Assembly: GCA_021297975.1 (NCBI GenBank)
Contig: JAJTHO010000145.1
Coordinates: forward strand, 1 to 10,805
DNA from: Alphaproteobacteria bacterium
GTDB lineage: Bacteria > Pseudomonadota > Alphaproteobacteria > JAJTHO01
Reading direction: 5' to 3'
DNA: 10,805 nucleotides
Positions 1-6,173 of this stretch are shown here, in pieces. The position numbers and the translations under genes are program-made. Position 1 is the first letter of the stretch; the number at the start of each line of letters is the position of its first letter. The notes beneath the pieces were generated by a model. The model did not search any database and was not told where the DNA came from. It saw only the letters and a list, made by a program, of their open reading frames with translations.

Positions 1-370
1 CATTTTTGTTGGGGAATGGCGGCACGAATTTATCGCTGGGTAGAGCAGGGCGCTTGAACATATCGCCATCGTCATTGGGCCCGTCCCAAACCTCGAACTG
101 GCTGGAGAAGGCTTTGATTTCTTCGTCAGAGTAGCCCAAATCCGATAAATTGCGGTATGACTTGAGCGTCAAGCCATGGCAGCTGGAGCAGACTTCTTTA
201 TAGACCTGAAAACCGCGCTGAAGCTGGGGCTGGTCATACTTGCCAAAAACACCGGAGAATGACCATTCGTATTCCGGTAAAGTAATAGAGCCGCCAGCAG
301 CGCCCGCCTTTACTGGCGCAAGCAGACACAACGAGAGCAAAAGAGGGGCGGTGAGTTTTTTTAGGTTCAT
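1..370 (-). CDS. petC: Cytochrome c1 of the bc1 complex, N-terminal part (3' end outside the window)
   Basis: Haem-c subunit of respiratory complex III; it takes electrons from the Rieske protein and passes them to soluble or membrane cytochrome c in the periplasm. The 123 visible residues begin with a Sec-type signal peptide (KK at 4-5, hydrophobic core about 8-20, likely cleavage after an Ala near 22-26). Then comes the family segment 'WSFSGVFGKYD' (36-46), the haem attachment motif CSSCH (61-65) inside 'QVYKEVCSSCHG', and 'RPALPSDKFVPPFPN' near the edge, matching the usual 'PADRFPSPYPNE' of cytochrome c1. The axial methionine and the C-terminal membrane anchor lie beyond the left edge. The ATG is preceded by AGGAG (379-383) eight bases upstream, and only 3 bases separate it from the petB stop, so it is the last visible gene of the petABC operon. 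Identification is firm; the symbol could equally be fbcC or the 3' part of fbcH. Confidence 0.95.
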   Translation of the reverse strand, partial: MNLKKLTAPLLLSLCLLAPVKAGAAGGSITLPEYEWSFSGVFGKYDQPQLQRGFQVYKEVCSSCHGLTLKSYRNLSDLGYSDEEIKAFSSQFEVWDGPNDDGDMFKRPALPSDKFVPPFPNKN

Positions 371-373
371 ATT

Positions 374-1687
374 TTAAGCTCCTGCCGGGCGCAGCACGGG
401 TTCACTGATGCTTTTTGGCAGACCTTTGGCGCGCTCAATTTTGCTGAGCAGCGGCAGCAGTGCGACAAAGTGGAAGAAATACCACACGGTGAATAATTGG
501 GCAAAAACAACGCTGTGAATGCCAAAGAATTCTATGCGCATACCAAGAAGGATGAAATAAAACGGCTCATCCGGTTGCAGCGCGCCGGTTTGGCCAAGGC
601 CAAGGCACACAAGGACAAAGAACCAGAACGCCCAACGGTAAATCGGGCGGAAGCTAGCCGAACGCACCGGGTGACGGTCGAGCCACGGCAACACGAAGAG
701 CACACCCACCGCGCCAAACATGGCAAGAACGCCGCCGAGTTTCGCATCAATGGTAAAGAGGCCAAGGGGTATATCAAAGGTCACGGCGCGCAAAATGGCA
801 TAAAATGGCAGGAAATACCATTCCGGAACAATGTGCGCCGGTGTGACCATCGGATCGGCCATAATATAGTTGTCTGGGTGGCCGAGATAATTGGGCGAGA
901 AGAACACAAAGCCAGCCCATACAAGCGCAAACAGACCTAAACCATACAAATCTTTAATGGTGTAATAGGGGTGGAAGGGGATGGAATCTTTTTTCGACTT
1001 GATATCAATGCCTAATGGGTTGTTCGAGCCGTGCTTGTGCAGTGCCACAATGTGCAGCACCACAACACCAACTATCATGAACGGCATTAAGAAATGCAGC
1101 GCGAAAAAGCGGGTCAACGTCGGGTTATCCACCGAAAATCCGCCCCAGAGCCAGATAACTAAATCTTCGCCGATAAGCGGCAGCGCCGAAAACAGATTCG
1201 TGATAACGGTTGCGCCCCAGAAGCTCATCTGTCCCCAAGGCAGCACATAGCCCATGAACGCTGTTGCCATCATCAGCAGCAAAATCACGCAGCCGAGCAT
1301 CCAGAGCAGTTCCCGTGGCGGCTTATACGACCCGTAATAAAGCCCACGGAAAATATGAATATACACCACCATAAAGAACATGGACGCGCCGTTCATGTGG
1401 ATATAGCGAATCAGCCAGCCGCCGTTCACATCGCGCATGATACGCTCGACACTTTGAAAGGCGAGTTTTGTATCGCCGCTGTAGTTCATGGCCAGCAAAA
1501 TGCCGGTTAAAATCATCACAACAAGGGTAATCCCGGCGAGCGAGCCAAAGTTCCACCAGTAGTTGAGGTTTTTAGGTGTGGGGTAGTGGTTCAGCTCATG
1601 ATCCATGAAGCTGAAAACCGGCAAGCGGTATTCAATCCAGCCTTTGAGACCAGTGTATTGGGTGGGGGCAGCGGAGCTATCAGACAT
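374..1687 (-). CDS. petB: Cytochrome b subunit of the bc1 complex
   Basis: Eight-helix membrane core of complex III. It carries haems bL and bH and both quinone sites and runs the proton-motive Q cycle. The 437-aa product has the four haem ligands with exact family spacing: His97 and His111 in helix B, His198 and His212 in helix D. The quinol-oxidation-site motif PEWY is at 288-291, and 'GYVLPWGQMSFWGATVITNL' at 146-165 is the conserved C/cd segment. Hydrophobic helices follow up to about residue 412. The length fits alphaproteobacterial cytochrome b (split from c1, not a b6/IV pair). I chose the ATG at 1687 (MSDSS...), preceded by AAAGG seven bases upstream. An in-frame TTG two codons earlier lies closer to that site and is less likely. 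It starts 9 bases after the petA stop, so the two are probably co-transcribed and translationally linked. Confidence 0.97.
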   Translation of the reverse strand: MSDSSAAPTQYTGLKGWIEYRLPVFSFMDHELNHYPTPKNLNYWWNFGSLAGITLVVMILTGILLAMNYSGDTKLAFQSVERIMRDVNGGWLIRYIHMNGASMFFMVVYIHIFRGLYYGSYKPPRELLWMLGCVILLLMMATAFMGYVLPWGQMSFWGATVITNLFSALPLIGEDLVIWLWGGFSVDNPTLTRFFALHFLMPFMIVGVVVLHIVALHKHGSNNPLGIDIKSKKDSIPFHPYYTIKDLYGLGLFALVWAGFVFFSPNYLGHPDNYIMADPMVTPAHIVPEWYFLPFYAILRAVTFDIPLGLFTIDAKLGGVLAMFGAVGVLFVLPWLDRHPVRSASFRPIYRWAFWFFVLVCLGLGQTGALQPDEPFYFILLGMRIEFFGIHSVVFAQLFTVWYFFHFVALLPLLSKIERAKGLPKSISEPVLRPAGA

Positions 1688-1696
1688 AATCAACCT

Positions 1697-2248
1697 TTAA
1701 GCGGCTTGGCCAATGAGGATTTTAGTATCAGAAACAAATTTATACGGCGGCACGGCCAGATTAAGCGGCGCGGGCCCTTTGCGGATACGCCCAGAGGCAT
1801 CATAGTGCGAACCGTGGCAGGGGCAGAACCAGCCGTTGTAATCGCCTTTGTTATCGCTCATTTTCTGACCCGACGGCACGCAGCCAAGATGGGTGCACTG
1901 GCCAACAAGCACCAGCCACTCCGGACGCGCCGCACGCGCCGCATCGGTTTGCGGATCGCGCATCTCGGCGGCATCGTCGGCCTTTGCGCTTTCGATTTCT
2001 TCGGCAGAGCGGTGACGGATAAACACGGGCTTGCCGCGCCACATGACCGTGGTGCTTTGGCCAACAGCAATTTTGCTGATATCAACTTCTGTGTTAGCGA
2101 GCGCGAGAACATCGGCGGCGGGGGCAAGGCTTCCCACCAGCGGCACCGCAGCGCAGGCAACGCCGGCAACACCCACCGCGCCCGCGGTCAGGCTTAGAAA
2201 ATCACGCCGTGTCGGCTCATTCGATGATGGTGTGTTTGCGTCTGTCAT
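1697..2248 (-). CDS. petA: Ubiquinol-cytochrome c reductase iron-sulfur (Rieske) subunit
   Basis: High-potential [2Fe-2S] subunit of complex III; it accepts the first electron from ubiquinol at the outer quinone site and delivers it to cytochrome c1. The 183-aa product has a twin-arginine signal-anchor (TRRDFLSLTAGAVG at 13-26, followed by a hydrophobic stretch to about 50), which in this family is normally not cleaved. The cluster boxes are CTHLGC (118-123) and CPCHGSHYD (142-150); by family knowledge C118, H120, C142 and H145 bind iron, and C123-C144 form the disulfide. I chose the ATG at 2248 because GAAGG lies five bases upstream and it places the RR motif at 14-15. An in-frame ATG at 2269 would add seven residues. 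It is the first gene of the petABC operon; the divergent gene is trmL. Confidence 0.96.
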   Translation of the reverse strand: MTDANTPSSNEPTRRDFLSLTAGAVGVAGVACAAVPLVGSLAPAADVLALANTEVDISKIAVGQSTTVMWRGKPVFIRHRSAEEIESAKADDAAEMRDPQTDAARAARPEWLVLVGQCTHLGCVPSGQKMSDNKGDYNGWFCPCHGSHYDASGRIRKGPAPLNLAVPPYKFVSDTKILIGQAA

Positions 2249-2294
2249 AGATACCTTCAAAATAGTCATGCGCGTACAGCGGTTAACATATAGT

Positions 2295-2324
2295 TTTATA
2301 CGCTGGCAATTGCTTTGATAGCAA
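2295..2324 (-). promoter_or_regulatory. Candidate sigma-70-type promoter for petABC
   Basis: Read on the minus strand, TTGCTA (2319-2324) and TATAAA (2295-2300) are separated by 18 bases, about 46 bases upstream of the petA ATG. Both hexamers are partial matches to the vegetative consensus. The -35 overlaps an inverted repeat, so binding there could control the operon. This is a pattern match only; no transcript data are available. Confidence 0.35.
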
Positions 2325-2325
2325 T
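2309..2325. repeat. 6-bp inverted repeat in the petA/trmL divergent control region
   Basis: ATTGCT (2309-2314) and AGCAAT (2320-2325) are perfect inverted arms around a 5-base spacer. They lie between the divergent petABC and trmL-hemF units and over the candidate petA -35. This geometry suits an operator for a dimeric regulator, but arms this short can arise by chance in AT-rich intergenic DNA. I cannot name a regulator. Confidence 0.3.
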
Positions 2326-2367
2326 CAGGGCGTAAGTAGCTTCTTTTACATAGCTCGAAACGACAAA

Positions 2368-2859
2368 ATGGCAACAACCTCCGCGCTGCGTCTGGCGCTT
2401 TTTGAACCGGATATTCCGCAGAATGTTGGTACACTGCTGCGGCTCAGCGCGTGTTTGGGCGTTCCGATGGATATTATTGAGCCGTGCGGCTTTCCTTTTG
2501 GCCGCAAAGCGTTGGCGCGGGCGGGCATGGATTACATCGAGCAGGCCGATTGCACGGTGCACGCCTCATGGGCGGATTACCAGCAGCAAGCACATGGACG
2601 CTTAGTGCTGATTTCCACACGCGGCACACAAAGTTTTGCGGCGTTTGATTTTTTGCCGAGCGATAGACTGCTTTTTGGCGCAGAAAGTGCCGGGGTGCCG
2701 GATTTTGTTCATGCGGCGGCGGATGCGGTCTTGCGTATCCCGGTGCGGGCGAGTTGCCGCTCGTTAAACGTTGCGGTTAGCGCCGCTATGGTTTTATCAG
2801 AAGCGCTGCGGCAAATGCATCCCGATTGGCGGCGTCTAATTCTAGGAGAAAAGGAATGA
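2368..2859 (+). CDS. trmL: tRNA (cytidine/uridine-34-2'-O)-methyltransferase, TrmL type
   Basis: SPOUT-family RNA methyltransferase. In the TrmL branch it methylates the 2'-hydroxyl of the wobble nucleotide of leucine tRNAs using S-adenosylmethionine, as a cytoplasmic dimer. The 163-aa product is the short single-domain form typical of TrmL. Visible motifs are 'FEPDIPQNVGTLLRLSACLG' (12-31, the N-terminal PxIPxNxGxxxR box), 'LLFGAESAGVP' (101-111), and 'IPVRASCRSLNVAVSAAMV' (124-142), which forms the SAM-binding trefoil knot. The ATG at 2368 gives the family N-terminus; no strong Shine-Dalgarno precedes it. Its TGA overlaps the hemF ATG (ATGA), indicating an operon. Substrate assignment rests on family membership; a related SpoU-type rRNA enzyme is less likely given the small size. 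Confidence 0.9.
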   Translation: MATTSALRLALFEPDIPQNVGTLLRLSACLGVPMDIIEPCGFPFGRKALARAGMDYIEQADCTVHASWADYQQQAHGRLVLISTRGTQSFAAFDFLPSDRLLFGAESAGVPDFVHAAADAVLRIPVRASCRSLNVAVSAAMVLSEALRQMHPDWRRLILGEKE

Positions 2860-3716
2860 TCACGGTTTTAGCCGATACGGCGCAGCGCGAGGCAGCCGCC
2901 GCTTGGTTTGCGGCGCTGCGCAGCCAGATATGCGCAGCTTTCGAGGCTATTGAAGACGAGGCGGACTGCGTTTTTAAAGACCGGGCACCAGGACGCTTTA
3001 CGTTCAAAGAGTGGCAACGCCCAGAGGGCGGCGGCGGCATCATGGGCATGATGAAGGGGCGGGTGTTTGAAAAAGTGGGCGTGAATATCTCCACCGTGTG
3101 GGGCGATTTTGCCGAAGAATTCCGCAGCCGTCTGCCCGGCACAGAGAAAAGCTCGGCCTTTTGGGCAAGCGGCGTGTCGCTTGTTGCGCATCTGCACTCG
3201 CCGCTGGTTCCGGCTGCGCATTTCAACACGCGGATGATTAGCACAGCCGATAAAATCTGGTTTGGCGGCGGGGGGGATTTAAACCCCATGTACCCGGTTG
3301 CAACGGATACGGCGGATTTTCATGGCGCGTTTAAGGACGTGTGCGACCGTTATGACCCCGCCTATTTCCCCAAATTCAAAAAATGGTGCGATGAGTATTT
3401 TTTCATTAAGCATCGCGGTGTAGCGCGGGGCGAGGGCGGTATTTTCTTTGATTACCACAACACCGGCGATTGGGCGCGTGATGTCGCCTTTGTGCGCGAG
3501 GTGGGGGAAGCTTTTCGGGATATCTATCCCGCGCTGATACGGCGGCATCTTGCTGAGCCGTGGACACCAGAGCAGCGCCAATGGCAACTGCAAAAGCGCG
3601 GCTACTACGCGGAGTTTAACCTGCTGTATGACCGGGGAACAGAGTTTGGGCTTAAGACCGGCGGGAATGTTGAGGCTATTCTCATGTCACTGCCACCAGA
3701 AGCCGCTTGGCCTTGA
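2856..3716 (+). CDS. hemF: Oxygen-dependent coproporphyrinogen III oxidase
   Basis: Cytoplasmic haem-pathway enzyme that oxidatively decarboxylates two propionates of coproporphyrinogen III to vinyl groups, giving protoporphyrinogen IX and using O2. The 286-aa product has family segments in order: 'FEKVGVNISTVWG' (71-83), 'PLVPAAHFNTRM' (116-127), 'WFGGGGDLNPMYP' (135-147, with the conserved Asp141), 'CDEYFFIKHRG' (178-188), 'RGEGGIFFDYHN' (191-202) and 'KRGYYAEFNLLYDRGTEFGL' (247-266), then 'GGNVEAILMSLPP'. Length is normal for bacterial HemF. I chose the ATG at 2856: AGGAG (2844-2848) lies seven bases upstream, and it overlaps the trmL stop by four bases. A TTG 30 bases earlier would place that site inside the gene. 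It ends 7 bp from the convergent infC stop. Use of HemF suggests haem made under aerobic conditions. Confidence 0.96.
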   Translation: MITVLADTAQREAAAAWFAALRSQICAAFEAIEDEADCVFKDRAPGRFTFKEWQRPEGGGGIMGMMKGRVFEKVGVNISTVWGDFAEEFRSRLPGTEKSSAFWASGVSLVAHLHSPLVPAAHFNTRMISTADKIWFGGGGDLNPMYPVATDTADFHGAFKDVCDRYDPAYFPKFKKWCDEYFFIKHRGVARGEGGIFFDYHNTGDWARDVAFVREVGEAFRDIYPALIRRHLAEPWTPEQRQWQLQKRGYYAEFNLLYDRGTEFGLKTGGNVEAILMSLPPEAAWP

Positions 3717-3723
3717 TTGTGTA

Positions 3724-4266
3724 TTAACCCTTCGGCGCGACAACCATAATCATCTGCCGTCCCTCAAGCTTCGGCGCGGCTTCGATTTTTGCCAAATCGA
3801 CCAAATCGTTCTTTGCCCGTTCCATGATTTGGGTGGTGATATCTTTGTGTTCCATTTCGCGGCCACGGAAGCGCAGTGTTACCTTCACTTTGTCGCCTTC
3901 TTCGAGGAAGCGTTTCATAGCGCGGAGCTTCACTTGATAATCGTTTTCTTCGATACCGGGGCGGAGCTTAATCTCTTTAATTTCAACGATTTTCTGATTC
4001 TTGCGCGCTTCGTTTTTCTTTTTCTGCAGCTCGTATTTGTATTTGCCGTAGTTGAGAATTTTACACACAGGGGGCTGTGAAGTCGGGACGATTTCAACGA
4101 GATCGAGGCCAACAGCAACGGCTTTCGCAATTGCTTCACGCACGGAGACAACGCCTAAAGCGGCGCCATTCTGGTCAATAAGCCGCACAACGGGAACAGT
4201 AATATCTTGGTTGACGCGGGGGCCGTCTTTAGCAGGCGGCTGCGGCATAAAAGGTGGGCGGGCTAT
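3724..4266 (-). CDS. infC: Translation initiation factor IF-3, with a probable AUA start codon
   Basis: IF3 binds the 30S subunit, prevents premature 50S joining and proofreads the start codon and initiator tRNA. The product (180 aa if started at 4266) has the N-domain segment 'KDGPRVNQDITVPVVRLID', then 'LGVVSVREAIAKAVAVGLDL', the signature 'PPVCKILNYGKYKYELQKKK', a basic linker, and the C-domain with 'IKLRPGIEENDYQVKLRAMK' and 'KVTLRFRGREMEHKD'. No ATG, GTG or TTG sits at the family N-terminus. A perfect AAGGAG (4274-4279) lies seven bases before ATA at 4264-4266, giving (M)ARPPFMPQPPAKDG, which aligns with IF3s beginning MARRPF. An in-frame ATG at 4248 has no Shine-Dalgarno; a TTG at 4302 would place the Shine-Dalgarno inside the gene. 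Rare starts on infC are known for feedback control by IF3. thrS, rpmI and rplT are not beside it. Confidence 0.93.
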   Translation of the reverse strand: MARPPFMPQPPAKDGPRVNQDITVPVVRLIDQNGAALGVVSVREAIAKAVAVGLDLVEIVPTSQPPVCKILNYGKYKYELQKKKNEARKNQKIVEIKEIKLRPGIEENDYQVKLRAMKRFLEEGDKVKVTLRFRGREMEHKDITTQIMERAKNDLVDLAKIEAAPKLEGRQMIMVVAPKG

Positions 4267-4273
4267 GGTAGGG

Positions 4274-4279
4274 CTCCTT
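4274..4279 (-). promoter_or_regulatory. Shine-Dalgarno that fixes the AUA start of infC
   Basis: The minus strand reads AAGGAG here, complementary to the 3' end of 16S rRNA, followed by CCCTACC and then ATA. The 7-base spacing is optimal. No conventional start codon lies within a normal distance, so this site argues for AUA initiation. Confidence 0.75.
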
Positions 4280-4332
4280 GGTTGCAGTGAATCAGGCGAC
4301 AAGGCTTAGCCGCGCTGGATAAAAAATGCATT

Positions 4333-4355
4333 AAAAAAATCAATGCCTCCGGCAT
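4333..4355 (-). terminator. Candidate rho-independent terminator after mreB
   Basis: Immediately downstream of the mreB TAA, the minus strand reads ATGCC-GGA-GGCAT (4355 to 4343), then TGA and seven T (4339-4333). A second overlapping possibility, GCATT...AATGC followed by six T (4326-4321), lies just beyond. The stems are only 5 bp, so termination may be partial. It separates mreB from infC and would leave infC needing its own promoter or read-through. Confidence 0.45.
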
Positions 4356-4356
4356 C

Positions 4357-5409
4357 TTACGATGATAGCAGCACTTCATGCAGGACGCGCATCTCATCCA
4401 AACACTTACCCGTGCCCAGCGCCACACACTTCAGCGGGTCTTCGGCCAAGGATACGGGCAACCCTGTTGCCCGGCGCAGCACTTTATCGAGATTGTTGAG
4501 CAGCGCGCCGCCACCAGTGAGGACAATGCCTTTATCGACAATATCGGCGGCCAATTCAGGCGGCGTGTGTTCCAGCGCCACTTTGACGGCTTCGATAATG
4601 TTCGCAACCGGCTCGGACAGGCTTTCGGCAATTTGCCGTTCGCTGATGTTGATTTCTTTCGGCACGCCGTCGTTTAAGTCGCGGCCTTTTACTTTCATGG
4701 TTTTGCCATCAATGACATTACCCGCCGCATCGCGGGGCACATCGGCAGTGCCGATTTCTTTTTTGATACGCTCAGCGGTTGCTTCGCCAATCAGCAGGCT
4801 GCAGGTGCGGCGAATATAACTGATGATGGACTCATCCATCAAATCACCGCCCACGCGTACTGAGCGGGCATAGACAACGCCGCCGAGGGAGATAACGCCC
4901 ACCTCTGTTGTGCCGCCGCCAATATCCACAACCATCGAGCCGGTAGGCTCGGTGACAGGGAGGCCAGCGCCAATGGCGGCTGCCATCGGTTCTTCGATAA
5001 GATAGACAGCGCGCGCACCTGCACGCTCAGCGGACTCCTGAATCGCGCGGCGCTCAACAGCGGTTGAGCCAGACGGCACGCAGATAACAATTTGCGGGGA
5101 TGTAAAGAAGCGGCGGTTATGCACTTTTTCGATAAAGTGTTTAATCATTTCCTCGGCGACATGGAAATCGGCAATCACGCCGTCGCGCAGCGGGCGAATG
5201 GCTTGGATATTCCCAGGCGTGCGCCCCAGCATTTGCTTTGCCTCGTTACCGCAGGCGAGCACAACTTTTTTGCCTTTCACCGTGGTGATAGCAACAACGG
5301 ACGGCTCATCAAGAACAATGCCGCGCCCTGGAACGTAGACCAGCGTGTTGGCAGTGCCAAGATCGATACCCATATCGGCGGAAAACCAACCGGAAAATTT
5401 ACTGAACAT
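4357..5409 (-). CDS. mreB: Rod-shape-determining actin homologue MreB
   Basis: Bacterial actin that polymerises with ATP into membrane-bound filaments and guides the elongasome (RodA, PBP2, MreC/D, RodZ) during side-wall peptidoglycan synthesis. The 350-aa product has the amphipathic N-terminal segment (MFSKFSGWFS), the phosphate-1 loop 'MGIDLGTANT' (13-22), 'IEEPMAAAIGAGLPV' (138-152), the phosphate-2 loop 'VVDIGGGTTEVG' (160-171), and the adenosine motif 'GIVLTGGGALL' (294-304). Length is standard. ATG at 5409 has GAGG (5414-5417) four bases upstream. The promoter should lie in the 161-bp AT-rich gap to rnhB, but I cannot pick convincing hexamers there. The usual downstream partner mreC is absent: a hairpin and infC follow instead. 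Presence suggests a rod-shaped or at least elongating cell. Confidence 0.97.
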   Translation of the reverse strand: MFSKFSGWFSADMGIDLGTANTLVYVPGRGIVLDEPSVVAITTVKGKKVVLACGNEAKQMLGRTPGNIQAIRPLRDGVIADFHVAEEMIKHFIEKVHNRRFFTSPQIVICVPSGSTAVERRAIQESAERAGARAVYLIEEPMAAAIGAGLPVTEPTGSMVVDIGGGTTEVGVISLGGVVYARSVRVGGDLMDESIISYIRRTCSLLIGEATAERIKKEIGTADVPRDAAGNVIDGKTMKVKGRDLNDGVPKEINISERQIAESLSEPVANIIEAVKVALEHTPPELAADIVDKGIVLTGGGALLNNLDKVLRRATGLPVSLAEDPLKCVALGTGKCLDEMRVLHEVLLSS

Positions 5410-5531
5410 GTAGCCTCACAGATTTTTGTGTTGTTGTGCTGAGGTGCCGGCAAAACAGTTTAAAAAAGCTTAACAGAGATAAAAATATTTTGCCTAACGT
5501 ATTTTACGTCTTCCGGCGGTGACGTTTTGCA

Positions 5532-5576
5532 GCGTGATGGAAAAAGCACAGATGCGGTTGTGGTGGCCAATCACGC
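5532..5576. repeat. 9-bp inverted repeat across the rnhB 3' end
   Basis: GCGTGATGG (5532-5540) pairs with CCAATCACGC (5567-5576) with a single bulged A and a 26-base loop. The inner arm overlaps the rnhB stop codon. On the rnhB transcript this would form a stem at the end of the message, but no U-tract follows the outer arm, so it is not a classical intrinsic terminator. Function is unknown; it could be an mRNA 3'-end stabilising stem or coincidence. Confidence 0.35.
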
Positions 5577-6173
5577 AGCCAGCAAGGCTTTTACGGGCGC
5601 AAAGGTTTTACGGTGATGTGGAGTTATGCCGCGCTCATGTAATGCCATGCGGTGCAGCGCCGTGCCGTAGCCTGCGTTTTCTGCCCAGCCGTAGCCGGGG
5701 TATTTTTTATCTAACTCCATCATGAGTGCGTCGCGGTGCACTTTTGCAACAATGGACGCCGCCGCAATCGCGCCGCTTAAGCCGTCGCCGCCAATAACGG
5801 TTTGAACGGGATAAGGGAGGTGGGGCGCTTTGTTGCCGTCTACTAAAACCAGCGCGGGCTTGAGGGGCAGCGCGAGCACGGCCTGCTGCATAGCCAAGAG
5901 ACTGGCGCGTAGAATGTTGATTCGGTCAATGGTTGCAACATCGACAACGCTTACGGCATATAGTGCATGTTTTTTTATGGCCTCAGCCAAGAGCGCCCGT
6001 TTTTTTTGCGGTATTTTTTTGCTGTCGTTCAGCTGGCAACGAATATGTTCGGGAAAATCAGCTGGCAGGATAACCGCCGCCGCCACAACCGCGCCCGCAA
6101 GGCAGCCGCGCCCTACCTCATCCGCTCCCGCAAGCGGCATGGGAAAGGCCGCATCAAAGCGGGCATCAAGCAT
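5571..6173 (-). CDS. rnhB: Ribonuclease HII
   Basis: Cuts 5' of single ribonucleotides embedded in DNA, starting ribonucleotide excision repair, and can degrade RNA in RNA-DNA hybrids; metal-dependent and cytoplasmic. The 200-aa product shows 'GADEVGRGCLAGAV' (16-29) with catalytic Asp18 and Glu19, 'LVDGN' with Asp112, and Asp130 in 'GGDGLSGAIAAASIVAKVHRD' (128-148). The 18-residue distance between the last two matches E. coli RNase HII, completing the DEDD set. The C-terminus 'GYGTALHRMALHERGITPHH' (168-187) is the conserved substrate-side segment. The ATG at 6173 overlaps the preceding glycosylase gene by 8 bp; no good Shine-Dalgarno is seen, so translational coupling is likely. An in-frame ATG at codon 12 would still keep all catalytic residues. 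Confidence 0.96.
   Translation of the reverse strand: MLDARFDAAFPMPLAGADEVGRGCLAGAVVAAAVILPADFPEHIRCQLNDSKKIPQKKRALLAEAIKKHALYAVSVVDVATIDRINILRASLLAMQQAVLALPLKPALVLVDGNKAPHLPYPVQTVIGGDGLSGAIAAASIVAKVHRDALMMELDKKYPGYGWAENAGYGTALHRMALHERGITPHHRKTFAPVKALLAA

Noticed and set aside
497..940. 147-aa open frame on the plus strand inside petB
   Set aside because: It is a complement of the cytochrome b reading frame; very Lys/Arg/His-rich with no family similarity that I can see.
1586..2197. 203-aa open frame on the plus strand across petA and the petB start
   Set aside because: It is antisense to two firmly identified genes with conserved haem and iron-sulfur motifs; its composition (Arg/His/Ala rich) and lack of a recognisable motif fit a shadow frame in GC-rich DNA.
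3714..3730. Bidirectional terminator between convergent hemF and infC
   Set aside because: Only 7 bases lie between the two stop codons and I see no stem or T-run; ends of transcripts may lie inside the opposite gene.
4303..4345. Possible infC promoter in the T-rich stretch after mreB (TTGATT followed by TATCCA)
   Set aside because: The hexamers fall within the T-runs of the mreB terminator and match the consensus poorly, so I cannot separate a promoter from chance.
5459..5474. TTAA-N6-TTAAC upstream of mreB, resembling a CtrA box
   Set aside because: The CtrA consensus has seven bases between half-sites (TTAA-N7-TTAA) and this has six; in an AT-rich gap one near match is not enough to claim cell-cycle control.
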